64,000 nt of DNA from Paenibacillus monticola (GCF_009664975.1 NZ_WJXB01000010.1:1-64000), one strand, 5' to 3'; shown: positions 8,673 through 16,797, numbered from the stretch's first letter. The notes: generated from the letters alone by a model not told the origin. Program-made: numbers and translations.

Positions 8673-9066
8673 AGTAAACCTCGCTTTTCAAGTTTCCTCG
8701 GTAAGTATGTGATTTACGTATTTCAATGGGATAGGTCAGTAGCGTAAAGCTACTTTGAGACTTTTCATAGTGTATATATGTAGGGGACGAAGTATTACAC
8801 AGAATGTTTCTGTATTTTTGACGCCCAGCGACTGTCAGGTATCTAGTAGCCTCTACGCCCTGAATCTCTGGCTGCCGAACAAAACGCGCACCATTAATTT
8901 TGATCAACTCTGCCCTATATCCCTCCACAATGTCGCAATGGTCCATCATGTACCCAACAGGACTCCAAATCTCTCCGATACCAGAATGAAATCTCTCGGA
9001 TTGCGCCAATGCAGCCACAAATAAATCACTGTCTGTGAGGAGGACTTTGTATGAATTCATCCTCAT
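8644..9066 (-). CDS. Hypothetical protein, 140 aa
   Basis: The family is not recognised. It is a soluble protein with no signal peptide or membrane segment and a C-terminal half rich in aromatic and polar residues. The ATG at 9066 has GGAG seven bases upstream, inside the end of the upstream membrane-protein gene, and the 3' end overlaps the MauJ-like gene. The nested overlaps indicate translational coupling of all three genes. Confidence 0.6.
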   Translation of the reverse strand: MRMNSYKVLLTDSDLFVAALAQSERFHSGIGEIWSPVGYMMDHCDIVEGYRAELIKINGARFVRQPEIQGVEATRYLTVAGRQKYRNILCNTSSPTYIHYEKSQSSFTLLTYPIEIRKSHTYRGNLKSEVYYEGLDLYLF

Positions 9067-9817
9067 TTAACTTCTCCTTAAACTGGTAAAGAATATTATC
9101 AAGTGTTTCAATTAATGCCTCTCTTTTCGGGCCATCATTATTTCCTACGATCTCCATAACCCCATCTTTTATTTTATTACACATAGCAACAGTGGCAACC
9201 ATCATCGTGGATAATATGAATATCACAACAAATAAAGACAAGTTAAGATTAATAGAGTAATTATTTGTTTGCTTCATAAATTCAGGAATGTTTTCCTCTA
9301 AGTTAAAGTGAGTATAGGCTCGAGTTACCAGTTGTGTAATATTGGGGATTGAAATTGCCAGCAATATCCCTGGAGCCACCAAAGGAGGAAGTTTTTTCTT
9401 CTTTTCATCTTCACAGTAACTATCTAATAGTTTTTCTATCTTCCACTTTGAATAGATTCCATTTTCAATAAGATATTCGGTAATTAAGTGGATTTGCATT
9501 TCTGATACAATTGATTGCCATTGCTTGGGTTTTGTATTTATAGAATAATGCCGTTTCAAGACTTTCATTGCTTTGTATGCCATTACTTGATTTAAACCAA
9601 ATAGGCTGAAAATAAGGACCACTGTAAGAGACAAAGAAACTATCAACCAATTAGGGATTGAAAATATAAACAATATAGATAACCCAGTAGATATTGCTCC
9701 AGCCAATGATGTATAAACTATTAATAAATAAAATTTATGAAAAATTGGCATGTATGTGTAAATTAATGCTTTGCCAGAAACTGAAGATTTAAAGTATTTA
9801 AAAAGTTTATCCTTCAA
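9026..9817 (-). CDS. Multi-pass membrane protein of unknown function
   Basis: About 263 aa from a TTG at 9817 with GAGGTG close upstream; an ATG at 9850 lacks a ribosome-binding site. Four hydrophobic segments are visible: about 28-50, 56-80, 148-170 and 190-215. They are separated by a charged cytoplasmic loop rich in lysine and followed by a charged tail. The family is not recognised. It is the first gene of a coupled three-gene operon with the 140-aa protein and the MauJ-like protein. A membrane protein plus a helical soluble partner in an island suggests a defence or conflict role, but no diagnostic motif supports this. Confidence 0.6.
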   Translation of the reverse strand: MKDKLFKYFKSSVSGKALIYTYMPIFHKFYLLIVYTSLAGAISTGLSILFIFSIPNWLIVSLSLTVVLIFSLFGLNQVMAYKAMKVLKRHYSINTKPKQWQSIVSEMQIHLITEYLIENGIYSKWKIEKLLDSYCEDEKKKKLPPLVAPGILLAISIPNITQLVTRAYTHFNLEENIPEFMKQTNNYSINLNLSLFVVIFILSTMMVATVAMCNKIKDGVMEIVGNNDGPKREALIETLDNILYQFKEKLNEDEFIQSPPHRQ

Positions 9818-9850
9818 TTTGCACCTCAAACAACAATAGTATTTAACCAT

Positions 9851-10295
9851 GTTTAATATAATCCATTTGGAACATTATGTATATGAGCACTATCATTACT
9901 GATAAGGAACTTTTCCTGATAGAAACTAGATTATATCCAGTATTCTAGTGTTCAATCTCTACTGAGGTTATTGTAAGAGTAAAAATCCTGAGGTCTAATC
10001 GACTTTGTAATGCAATTCTGGAATCTGAATTTCAAAGAAGCTGTAGCTTTTCTACTGGAGAGTGAAACTCCACGCTTCACTCCTCTCCCGCGAACCCAAA
10101 AGCATTTCGAGCATTCCAGCAGCGGTTCGAAATTGAAGATGAAGACTCTCTTCTCCACTTTCCTAAACATCATAAAGTTCAGTTACTCTTTTTCTTATTG
10201 AAAATAGCTTATCAATATATGGAGGAAATCAGATTCCATTATAAAAAAAGAGAGCACCCTTTAAGGCACTCTCACAACTGCTCCTGCGTAGCAAT
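9851..10295. other. Intergenic stretch without a supported gene
   Basis: Overlapping short frames exist on both strands (about 9952-10201), but none has a good ribosome-binding site or a recognisable product. A block of higher GC around 10060-10140 differs from its AT-rich surroundings and may be a remnant of a lost gene. Confidence 0.4.
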
Positions 10296-10508
10296 TTATT
10301 TGTCCGGGCTATATTCAATCAATTCCGACAACTTGCATTGAAAAGTATCACAAAGCTTAAATAACGTCTCTAGCTTAATAGTCTCTAATTGGGTTCCTCT
10401 GTACAGCTTATTGATGGAATTTCGGCTTAGTCCAGATTTCTCCATTAATTCGGTAATGTCGTCTATCCGATGTTCAGCCATTAGAATTCTTAAATTGCTT
10501 TTCAACAA
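10296..10508 (-). CDS. XRE-family (Cro/CI-type) transcriptional regulator
   Basis: 70 aa, a complete single helix-turn-helix domain. It contains ITELMEKSGLSRNSINKLYRG and ends with LFKLCDTFQCKLSELIEY, as in small HTH_26-type regulators. It is transcribed away from the 96-aa gene at 10646. The space between holds two palindromes, so it probably represses itself and its neighbour. It lies at the tRNA-Leu end of the island, where regulators of integrative elements are common. Confidence 0.85.
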   Translation of the reverse strand: MLKSNLRILMAEHRIDDITELMEKSGLSRNSINKLYRGTQLETIKLETLFKLCDTFQCKLSELIEYSPDK

Positions 10509-10567
10509 GAAGTTCCCCCTCCAGCTTTTATGTATGATAATTGCAGACGACTGATTGCCCTTATAGA

Positions 10568-10603
10568 GTTAAAATTTAACTTTACAATTAACCTCACGAG
10601 GTT
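10568..10603. promoter_or_regulatory. Paired palindromes, likely XRE operator
   Basis: GTTAAAATTTAAC (10568-10580) and AACCTCACGAGGTT (10590-10603) are perfect 6-bp-arm palindromes. They lie between the divergent XRE gene and the gene at 10646. An extra AACCTT half site follows at 10611. Position and symmetry suggest a binding site for the XRE protein. Confidence 0.5.
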
Positions 10604-10645
10604 ATATAATAACCTTGTAAAGTCAACAGCTTGGAGGTGTCAAGT

Positions 10646-10936
10646 TTGTATGAATCTTTAGAAACTTTAACCGATCCACTGATCCGCATTCGGCTTGAAG
10701 GAATGTACCGCGAACTGTCCAACACCGACTCTAACTATAAACTTCTTGTACTGGAAAGCGATGAGTTCTTCCAGCAACTTAGGAGTGTTCTCCCGGAGGA
10801 TCAGCAAAAGGCTTCATTCCTGTATGAGGATGCCCAGTTATCGCTTCAAGCAATTCTTGAACGCTCCATCTATCTGCAGGGATTTAAAGATGCACTTTAT
10901 CTATTCAATGAACTACAAATTTCTTCACATGGTTAA
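10646..10936 (+). CDS. Small hypothetical protein (possibly DUF6809-like)
   Basis: 96 aa from a TTG at 10646, six bases after GGAGGTG; an earlier in-frame TTG at 10631 overlaps the ribosome-binding site. The protein is acidic and helical with no membrane segment. Its outline resembles the DUF6809 small proteins of Paenibacillus: an N-terminal LYESL motif and a C-terminal FKDALYLFNEL helix. That match is tentative. It is probably controlled by the divergent XRE regulator. Confidence 0.6.
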   Translation: MYESLETLTDPLIRIRLEGMYRELSNTDSNYKLLVLESDEFFQQLRSVLPEDQQKASFLYEDAQLSLQAILERSIYLQGFKDALYLFNELQISSHG

Positions 10937-10982
10937 TTCGATCTTTTATTTGCAATATCCTTTTTCTAACCGAGGTACAAAA

Positions 10983-11012
10983 AAAGGGCTCATTCAACTG
11001 AATGTGCCCTTT
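10983..11012. terminator. Terminator between the 96-aa gene and tRNA-Leu
   Basis: AAAGGGC and GCCCTTT pair across a 16-base loop, preceded by an A run and followed by TTTCAATG. It can act for the plus-strand gene and, in reverse, for the tRNA. Confidence 0.55.
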
Positions 11013-11027
11013 CAATGTTAATATGGA

Positions 11028-11113
11028 TGCCGAGGACGGGGGTCGAACCCGTACGGTACTCACGTACCGCAGGATTTTAAGTCCTGTGCGTCTGCCTGTT
11101 CCGCCACCCCGGC
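11028..11113 (-). tRNA. tRNA-Leu(UAA)
   Basis: On the minus strand a complete class II cloverleaf can be drawn. The acceptor is GCCGGGG/CCTCGGC, the anticodon stem CAGGA/TCCTG closes the loop CTTAAAA (anticodon UAA), and there is a long variable arm and a GGTTCGACCC T-loop. The discriminator is A and CCA is not encoded. The 3' half is duplicated at 1097-1154, so this gene served as an integration site. Confidence 0.95.
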
Positions 11114-11250
11114 ATATAATGAAGGCGATGAAGCGTTGTTAACGCGACAAGAAATATAATATCACGTATCTTGAAAAGGTGCAATCCTCTTTTATCCAGA
11201 AAATTTATTTTTTCCTGAAATGTAACTGGAATGATGCTGTAATGAACACA

Positions 11251-11288
11251 CAAAGACCCGTTCCAGCCAGGGCCGATACGGGTCTTTG
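11251..11288 (-). terminator. Terminator of the WGxxGxxG protein gene
   Basis: CAAAGACCCG and CGGGTCTTTG form a perfect 10-bp stem just downstream of the minus-strand gene ending at 11299. No long T run follows, so strength is uncertain. Confidence 0.55.
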
Positions 11289-11298
11289 CAGAGCTGAA

Positions 11299-11733
11299 TT
11301 ATTTATTGTCTTCTCTAGTTCTGCTTCTCATTCCAGCCAGACCTAGCAACCCAACCAAACCGAGCCAGCCCCAGTTGGAGTTATTATTATTATCGTTAGC
11401 ATTGGTGGTTGTGCTTGTGGCCCGATATCTGCCAGTTGTCCTATCATTGGACAGCGGTGACACGGTACTATTATTATTGCCAGTACGCACCTTGTCGTTC
11501 ATGATGGTGTCATTTCTGTTCGTACCTGTCGTACCGTTCATCATATTGCCTTCTTGATTCATCATACGGGTATCGTTCCCCATATTGTTCATTCTGCCAT
11601 CGGTCGTCCCTGTTCTTCCTTGTGTAGTACCGCCCATACCTGCCGTTCCGGCTGCATTGGATGCGTAACCGGCTCCCATTAGGCTCATTGATAATACTGT
11701 GCAGCAGACAAGGCTTGTTATCAGCTTATTCAA
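11299..11733 (-). CDS. WGxxGxxG-type surface or secreted protein
   Basis: 144 aa from a TTG at 11733 with AAAGGGGG nine bases upstream. A signal peptide (about residues 1-25) is followed by a low-complexity middle rich in Gly, Thr, Asn and Met. The C-terminus is NWGWLGLVGLLGLAGM plus a basic RSRTRED tail. That C-terminal pattern is the WGxxGxxG anchor seen in Bacillales, comparable to PEP-CTERM sorting signals. It is likely exported and held at the membrane; no enzymatic function is visible. Confidence 0.65.
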   Translation of the reverse strand: MNKLITSLVCCTVLSMSLMGAGYASNAAGTAGMGGTTQGRTGTTDGRMNNMGNDTRMMNQEGNMMNGTTGTNRNDTIMNDKVRTGNNNSTVSPLSNDRTTGRYRATSTTTNANDNNNNSNWGWLGLVGLLGLAGMRSRTREDNK

Positions 11734-11798
11734 GATGTAATGCCCCCTTTGTGAGTTATCGCTGATAATTTCCCCATACACAGTAATATCTATACACC

Positions 11799-12485
11799 CT
11801 ATTTCGTCGCGATATTCACGGTCTTACTGACCGCATCATAAGTGACCTTAGCGCCAAGCGCTTCAGCTAGAACACGCAACGGTGCATAGGTAGTGTCGTT
11901 ATCGAGAACACCTTCCGTAAGCTTGAGGCCATTGAGAGTTATGGTTATTTTAATGTCTTTATTCACCTCGTCGTCACCTCCATGAATCCGGCTTAAGGCC
12001 TCTTTCTCCTGCTGTGCTGTAGGCCGCTTGCCTGCTCGGAGCTGGTCGGTCGTCAGCCCAAATGTCATCTGCAGATGAGAATAGTCTTGAAAAGAGGTCC
12101 AGTCACCGCCCCATTCAAACCCCAGCTGTTTGGCCTCGGCCACAACTTCCTGCCAGTCCGCCGTCTTATCTTGGTCTCCATCTCGTTTCATGTCCCAGGA
12201 GACAGCTTTTCCGTCCGGCAGCAGTAAAGCGAAATCGACCGCCAGACCGTAATTATGATAGCTGCTGCCTCCCCGGGCATTGGTGATAATATTTCCCGGT
12301 TTACTTCTTCCCTGTGCGTACAACATATTCTGCTCGGCGAACGTCCGCATCCCTTGGGTAATGACAATGGGTATACCCTTGGTATAACACCGCTCGATCA
12401 AAACATTCGTCCCGGCCAACAAGACCGGATGGATGGAGCGAAGATTCGCCGTCGACTTGCCCCAGACCTGCTCCAACGTCAGCAT
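11799..12485 (-). CDS. M15-family L-Ala-D-Glu/D-Ala-D-Ala peptidase with stalk domain
   Basis: 228 aa. The M15 peptidase domain (about 1-150) shows the zinc-binding motif SSYHNYGLAVDF (His77, Asp84) and YSHLQM (His137), as in endolysins of the CwlK/Ply500 group. Residues about 175-228 form a copper-amine-oxidase-N-like stalk domain (TLNGLKLTEG, YAPLRVLAEALGAKV). The enzyme cleaves peptide cross-links of peptidoglycan. No signal peptide is seen, which suits a phage-type or sporulation-related lysin. Confidence 0.85.
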   Translation of the reverse strand: MLTLEQVWGKSTANLRSIHPVLLAGTNVLIERCYTKGIPIVITQGMRTFAEQNMLYAQGRSKPGNIITNARGGSSYHNYGLAVDFALLLPDGKAVSWDMKRDGDQDKTADWQEVVAEAKQLGFEWGGDWTSFQDYSHLQMTFGLTTDQLRAGKRPTAQQEKEALSRIHGGDDEVNKDIKITITLNGLKLTEGVLDNDTTYAPLRVLAEALGAKVTYDAVSKTVNIATK

Positions 12486-12570
12486 ATTATCACCCCTTGG
12501 TACAGTAGATGCCTCGGTGATTCGCTCTGCTTGTACGCATACCCCCGTATTTCCAGCTAAATCACAGATT

Positions 12571-12590
12571 AAAGAGCCATGCTCTTTTTT
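12571..12590. terminator. Short hairpin downstream of the pirin gene
   Basis: AAAGAGC and GCTCTTT with a 3-base loop, followed by Ts. It lies between the minus-strand pirin gene and the peptidase gene and is a plausible weak terminator. Confidence 0.4.
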
Positions 12591-12619
12591 AAGAACACAG
12601 CTCCATAATACATCTATAT

Positions 12620-13468
12620 TTATTTCAAAAAAGTTCCCTGACGATATTCGCTAAAAGCCTCCGTAATCTCTCTTTCCGTATTCATCACGAACGGTCCTCT
12701 GGCGACTACCGGTTCTTTAAGGGGTTCACCTGCATACAGCAATAGCCGTAGCGGATTAATGGCAGTGATGTCAATCTCGCTTGTTCCACTGCCGCCTTCT
12801 CCTAACCACAGAACCTGGCTTTGCGAAGCTATCTCGTTATTTTGCCCAAATGTCCCACTGCCTTCGAGCACATAGATGAAACCATTGTAACTGCCCGGCA
12901 AATCCTGCGTAACCGTAAAGCCCGGTTCAATCAGCATCTCTACCATCGTTACAGGAACATAATTTAAGGTGGAGGAGACAGTATCCTTGGACGAGCCGGA
13001 AAAAACCTTAATCGTCGCTCCCTTTTCTTGCCGGATGGGCATGGCTTCACTTTTTAGATTTTGATAACGCGGCTTGGTCATTTTGTGCTCTCTGGGCAGG
13101 TTCACCCATAGTTGAAGGGATCGCGCGATAAGTCCCTCTGAAGGTACTTCATTATGCTCAACTCCGCTTCCTGCTGTCATCCACTGCACATCCCCGGGTC
13201 CGAGCACTCCGCCTTCACCGCTATGCGTGTCATAATGCTCAATCTGCCCAGCGATCACATACGTTACCGTCTCCATTCCCCGGTGGGGATGGAGGTCAAA
13301 GGAACCCTTCTGAAATTCATCTTCCATCATCAGTAGGAAAGGATCGTTCTTCGCCCAATTCCCAGGTTCAACGACTGGCCCCGCTGCATGGATCGGACTC
13401 ATTGACTTCAGAATGACATCTCTTACTTCGCTAATACTACGTTTAGTTGCTGCCTTCAAATGTCCCAT
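12620..13468 (-). CDS. Pirin family protein
   Basis: 282 aa, the usual length. The N-terminal cupin carries the metal-site residues in FDLHPHRGMETVTYV and the HYDTHSGEGG and GDVQWMTAGSGVEHNE motifs; the C-terminal cupin reads GSGTFG. Bacterial pirins of this class have quercetinase or redox-linked regulatory roles. AGGAG precedes the ATG. It is divergent from a flavin-dependent monooxygenase gene and shares a 100-bp regulatory region with it, suggesting a common response to quinones or electrophiles. That last point is inference. Confidence 0.9.
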   Translation of the reverse strand: MGHLKAATKRSISEVRDVILKSMSPIHAAGPVVEPGNWAKNDPFLLMMEDEFQKGSFDLHPHRGMETVTYVIAGQIEHYDTHSGEGGVLGPGDVQWMTAGSGVEHNEVPSEGLIARSLQLWVNLPREHKMTKPRYQNLKSEAMPIRQEKGATIKVFSGSSKDTVSSTLNYVPVTMVEMLIEPGFTVTQDLPGSYNGFIYVLEGSGTFGQNNEIASQSQVLWLGEGGSGTSEIDITAINPLRLLLYAGEPLKEPVVARGPFVMNTEREITEAFSEYRQGTFLK

Positions 13469-13480
13469 ATAGATTCTCCT

Positions 13481-13510
13481 TTGACAAAATTGGATTTCAC
13501 CGCTTATAAT
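13481..13510 (+). promoter_or_regulatory. Sigma-A promoter for the flavin monooxygenase gene
   Basis: TTGACA (13481-13486) and TATAAT (13505-13510) are separated by 18 bp and read toward the gene at 13571. Confidence 0.75.
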
Positions 13511-13530
13511 GTAACTATATTATTATTATA

Positions 13531-13549
13531 TACTATATTTTATATAGTA
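13531..13549. promoter_or_regulatory. Palindromic operator downstream of the promoter
   Basis: TACTATAT TTT ATATAGTA is a perfect 8-bp-arm palindrome just downstream of the -10 box, where a bound repressor would block transcription. HxlR/MarR-type redox regulators such as YodB use similar TACTAT-ATAGTA sites; which protein binds here is not known. Confidence 0.6.
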
Positions 13550-13570
13550 ACATAAATGGAGGGAAATACA

Positions 13571-14635
13571 ATGACCGATTGGACAAATAATATGGAAATA
13601 GGAATCAGTACTTTTTTGGAAGCTACACCGGACCCGGTGACAGGAGTGGTCATGAGCCATGCCGAGCGCTTGCGTGAGGCCGTTGAGGAGATCGTCTTGG
13701 CCGACCAAGTCGGTCTGGATGTCTATGGCATTGGGGAGCACCATCGGGCTGATTATGCAGGGAGCGCACCCGCTATAGTATTGGCAGCAGCCGCTGCCAT
13801 GACCACGCATATAAGACTCACTAGTGCTGTTACCGTGCTGTCCTCAGATGATCCGGTTCGTGTCTATCAACAGTTCTCCACCCTTGACGGCATTTCGAAT
13901 GGTCGGGCCGAAATTATGGCAGGTCGAGGTTCATTCACGGAATCCTTTCCGCTGTTTGGATATAGTCTGGATGATTATGATGAATTGTTCGAAGAGAATC
14001 TGGAGCTGCTGTTGGCCATCAGAGCTTCGGAGAAGGTGACTTGGCGCGGCGGTCATCGTCCGGCAATTCATAACCTCGGTGTCTATCCCCGTTCTGTTCA
14101 GAGCCCACTGCCAGTGTGGATCGCAAGCGGTGGAAATCCAGAGTCGGCGGTGCGGGCTGGAACACTGGGCCTTCCGATTGCCTTGGCGATCATTGGCGGA
14201 ATGCCTGAGAGCTTTGCACCATTAGTCGCTCTCTACAAGGAAGCCGCAGTGCGGGCTGGTCATGATCCTGCCAAGCTACAGATAGCTACGCATTCGCACG
14301 GTTTTGTCGGAGAAACAACCGAGCAGGCTGCCGGCCTATTCTACCCTTCAACAGCGGCTCAAATGAACGTCATCGGACGCGAACGGGGTTGGGGGCAACG
14401 TTATGACCGCGCAGCTTATGATGCCGCACGCAGCCTACGGGGTGCCCTTTACGTCGGCGATGCCGAATATGTCGCGGAGAAGATTATTTTATTGCGCAAA
14501 AATCTAGGGGTTACCCGCTTCTTCCTGCATGTGAATGTCGGCACCATGCCGCACCGTGAAGTTATGCGCGCCATTGAACTACTTGGCACCAAGGTCGCAC
14601 CTATCGTGCGCAAGGAGCTTGCTCGGAACGACTGA
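13571..14635 (+). CDS. LLM-class flavin-dependent oxidoreductase
   Basis: 354 aa from the ATG at 13571, which GGAGGG precedes; an ATG at 13556 overlaps that site. The protein is a bacterial-luciferase-like barrel: EIGISTFLEATPDP start, GEHHRADYAGSAP motif, GRAEIMAGRGSFTESFPLFGY block and a WIASGGNPESA segment. It uses reduced FMN to oxygenate an unknown substrate. It is divergent from pirin behind a strong promoter and a palindromic operator. Confidence 0.9.
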   Translation: MTDWTNNMEIGISTFLEATPDPVTGVVMSHAERLREAVEEIVLADQVGLDVYGIGEHHRADYAGSAPAIVLAAAAAMTTHIRLTSAVTVLSSDDPVRVYQQFSTLDGISNGRAEIMAGRGSFTESFPLFGYSLDDYDELFEENLELLLAIRASEKVTWRGGHRPAIHNLGVYPRSVQSPLPVWIASGGNPESAVRAGTLGLPIALAIIGGMPESFAPLVALYKEAAVRAGHDPAKLQIATHSHGFVGETTEQAAGLFYPSTAAQMNVIGRERGWGQRYDRAAYDAARSLRGALYVGDAEYVAEKIILLRKNLGVTRFFLHVNVGTMPHREVMRAIELLGTKVAPIVRKELARND

Positions 14636-14686
14636 ATGAATTCCGCACACAAGGGCAAAATGAGCCTGAAAGGTGGGACAAAGACT

Positions 14687-14851
14687 ATGGAAACTCTCAA
14701 TAATGATTACAAATTCGCTGCCCTTGGCGAACAAGAGGCCGCGGTTGAAGTTATTCGGAATGCCGAGGCTGCACTGGCACAGCTGACCGGCAACCCTACG
14801 GTTACGTTAATTGCTTATGAAAAAAGCGGAGCCACCCACTCTAAGGAATAG
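14687..14851 (+). CDS. Small hypothetical protein downstream of the monooxygenase
   Basis: 54 aa from the ATG at 14687 with AAAGGTGGG upstream. It is an acidic, helical protein (AAVEVIRNAEAALAQL) ending in a strand-like VTLIAYEKSG. It follows the monooxygenase by about 50 bp and probably shares its transcript. The family is not recognised. Confidence 0.6.
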   Translation: METLNNDYKFAALGEQEAAVEVIRNAEAALAQLTGNPTVTLIAYEKSGATHSKE

Positions 14852-14863
14852 AGCAGACCTTCA

Positions 14864-15199
14864 TTAGACGATATAAGCCTCAATAATATTATCTACTTCA
14901 ATCCATTTCCATTCCTCCGCCCACTGCAGCTTAAACTCGCGCGAGTGGGTGTGGATGGAAGTTACAAACCCGCTCATCAGCTTATTCTCAAAAGGATCGA
15001 ACAGAACAACCGTCACCCGAACATGGCTACGCAGTGACAAGGCGAGCGTACACTCAATTTCCTCCTGCTTCTGCTCATCCAGAATCGGTTGGACACGGCG
15101 CAGCGTTTCCCGTTCATCACTTATAATCCGGATTTTGTGCTCCGGCAGCATCATGCGGCTGCCCTCCCACAGTCCGTTTCCCTCCTGCTTCTTGCCCAT
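14864..15199 (-). CDS. YolD-like family protein
   Basis: 111 aa from the ATG at 15199 after AAGGAA. It has the YolD hallmark GLWEGSRMMLPEHK near the N-terminus and a beta-rich remainder ending EVDNIIEAYIV. YolD-like genes often sit next to UvrX/DinP polymerases; none is adjacent here. The function is not known. Confidence 0.85.
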   Translation of the reverse strand: MGKKQEGNGLWEGSRMMLPEHKIRIISDERETLRRVQPILDEQKQEEIECTLALSLRSHVRVTVVLFDPFENKLMSGFVTSIHTHSREFKLQWAEEWKWIEVDNIIEAYIV

Positions 15200-15310
15200 T
15201 CTCGTTCCTTCTTTCCATTGAGATACTTTCAATCTATAGTATGCGAACGTATGTTTGTATTATATCCACTATGCAGCTAATTAATCAATAGTGAATAAAT
15301 GACAACCAAG

Positions 15311-15356
15311 AATAAACGGCTTCGCCGTCCTTTTAGGGATGGCGAAGCCGTTTATT
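15311..15356. repeat. Perfect 16-bp inverted repeat
   Basis: AATAAACGGCTTCGCC (15311-15326) and its exact complement (15341-15356) are separated by 14 bases. The stem is strong and GC-rich. No T run follows, and a separate terminator serves the neighbouring lipoprotein gene, so its role is unclear. Confidence 0.75.
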
Positions 15357-15416
15357 CGAGAAATAGAAGGATAAGTTATTGTGTGAAACATATAAATTCT
15401 TATATTTACAAAAAAA

Positions 15417-15442
15417 GCGCTGACAGATTCACTGTGCAGCGC
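15417..15442 (-). terminator. Terminator of the lipoprotein gene
   Basis: GCGCTG...CAGCGC with extra pairing (CAG/CTG) inside, followed on the minus strand by a U run (A15411-A15416). It lies 38 bp beyond the lipoprotein stop. Confidence 0.7.
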
Positions 15443-15480
15443 CTTCTTTTTATCTACTGAGATTCCCCATAGCTATTCTT

Positions 15481-16029
15481 CTATTTCTCAACCTTCTGTG
15501 TTTCGTCCTCAGGCTTCATGAGTCCTGCAGCTTCCCGCGCTTCGTTGAGCTTGGATATTCCATACAGCATCGCTAAATCAGCTTTCTGATTTAGGTCATT
15601 GAACTCCTCAGCGGATACGTCGTCGGAATCAGCACCCTCAGAAGCTTCTTTTTTTAGAGAATACGCACTATTAAAAGCGATTAGAGACTCCTGAAGCAAA
15701 TCCCGAATCTTCGCAGGCAAGCTGGTTGGAATCTTTACTTCCTCCGCCTGATCCGATATATCAGCTGCGGTACTCTGGAATTTGTCGATTGCCTTCTCCA
15801 ACTGCTTGTCCGTCACATCCCCAGTCGAATATGAAGTGAGAGTCGTATTAAACGCCTCTAAGGATGACTTCCCTAATTGTTCAATCTTAGACATTTCATT
15901 GTAGTAATCCAGTACGGATGCCTGCACTTCTTCCTCCGAAGCAGTCGCCGTTGTAGCCGGTTCATTACTGCTGCAGGCGCTAAGCACAGCAAATACTATT
16001 ATCAATCCTATCCATAAGGCTCTTTTCAT
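15481..16029 (-). CDS. Lipoprotein of unknown function
   Basis: 182 aa from the ATG at 16029 with GGTGGGGGGA upstream. A lipoprotein signal peptide ends in the lipobox LSAC, so the mature protein is lipid-anchored outside the membrane. The rest is helical and acidic. No catalytic motif is visible and the family is not recognised. Confidence 0.75.
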   Translation of the reverse strand: MKRALWIGLIIVFAVLSACSSNEPATTATASEEEVQASVLDYYNEMSKIEQLGKSSLEAFNTTLTSYSTGDVTDKQLEKAIDKFQSTAADISDQAEEVKIPTSLPAKIRDLLQESLIAFNSAYSLKKEASEGADSDDVSAEEFNDLNQKADLAMLYGISKLNEAREAAGLMKPEDETQKVEK

Positions 16030-16253
16030 TTTATATCCCCCCACCTAATAGGATAATGTGGGTTTTTGTAAAGTGCAAATGAAATTTATGTAAAGTGAGG
16101 AGATTTGAAACAAATTTCTGGCATAAAGCGTATTCATTGACAGACACTGAGGTTATTTAGTGAATCATAGGATTAAATGGCGGATTCATTGGTGACTGGA
16201 AATCGCTGTTATATTATAATAATCTCATATGTAATCAGGAAAGGAAGATACCC

Positions 16254-16742
16254 ATGCCTTATTGCACAGCCTGTGGAGCAGAAAACAAGCAGGGCATTAA
16301 ATTTTGTGGACAATGCGGAGCAAGCATCGTAGCGAATGCTCCAGCAGCAGCCCCCCGTTCGAGAGCTGCAGAAGGATCCAGTCATGAGATTGTACTCTGG
16401 GAGGGTAAACCGGCCGGCATCTCCGACCGACTTAAAGGACTCATAGGTCTTAATACAACTAGCTACAAGATTACCAGCCAGAGAATCATGGTGAAGACCG
16501 GACTTATCGGCAAAAATGTCGAAGAAATTGAGCTGTTGCGGGTACGCGATTTATCCGTTGCGCAATCCATTATGCAGCGCATGCTCGGTATCGGAACGTT
16601 AACGGTATTCTCTGATGATACCTCAGCGCCTCAGCTTCTTTTCAAAAAGATTCGTGATGCCCAGACGGTTAAGGACGTTCTGCGCAAAGCGGTTCGCGAC
16701 GAGAAGATCGCCAATAACATCAGCTACCGTGAACAGATTTAA
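16254..16742 (+). CDS. Zinc-ribbon plus bacterial PH-domain protein
   Basis: 162 aa. An N-terminal zinc ribbon (CTACGAENKQGIKFCGQCG, residues 4-22) and an alanine-rich linker precede a bPH_2 domain: LWEGKPAG, then TSYKITSQRIMVKTGLIGK, VRDLSV and GIGTLTVFSDD. Such proteins are small and cytoplasmic or membrane-near, with unknown function. GGAAAGG precedes the ATG. Confidence 0.8.
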   Translation: MPYCTACGAENKQGIKFCGQCGASIVANAPAAAPRSRAAEGSSHEIVLWEGKPAGISDRLKGLIGLNTTSYKITSQRIMVKTGLIGKNVEEIELLRVRDLSVAQSIMQRMLGIGTLTVFSDDTSAPQLLFKKIRDAQTVKDVLRKAVRDEKIANNISYREQI

Positions 16743-16760
16743 CCACAAACAGTAAACACC

Positions 16761-16797
16761 AAACAGCAAGTTCCCCTAATCCGGAGACTTGCTGTTT
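16761..16797 (+). terminator. Terminator of the PH-domain gene
   Basis: AAACAGCAAGT and ACTTGCTGTTT pair perfectly around a 15-base loop, followed by TGTTTGATTT. Confidence 0.75.

Noticed and set aside
9952..10201. Overlapping small frames on both strands near 10 kb
   Set aside because: Neither has a ribosome-binding site or recognisable sequence; they are mutual shadows in a possible gene relic.
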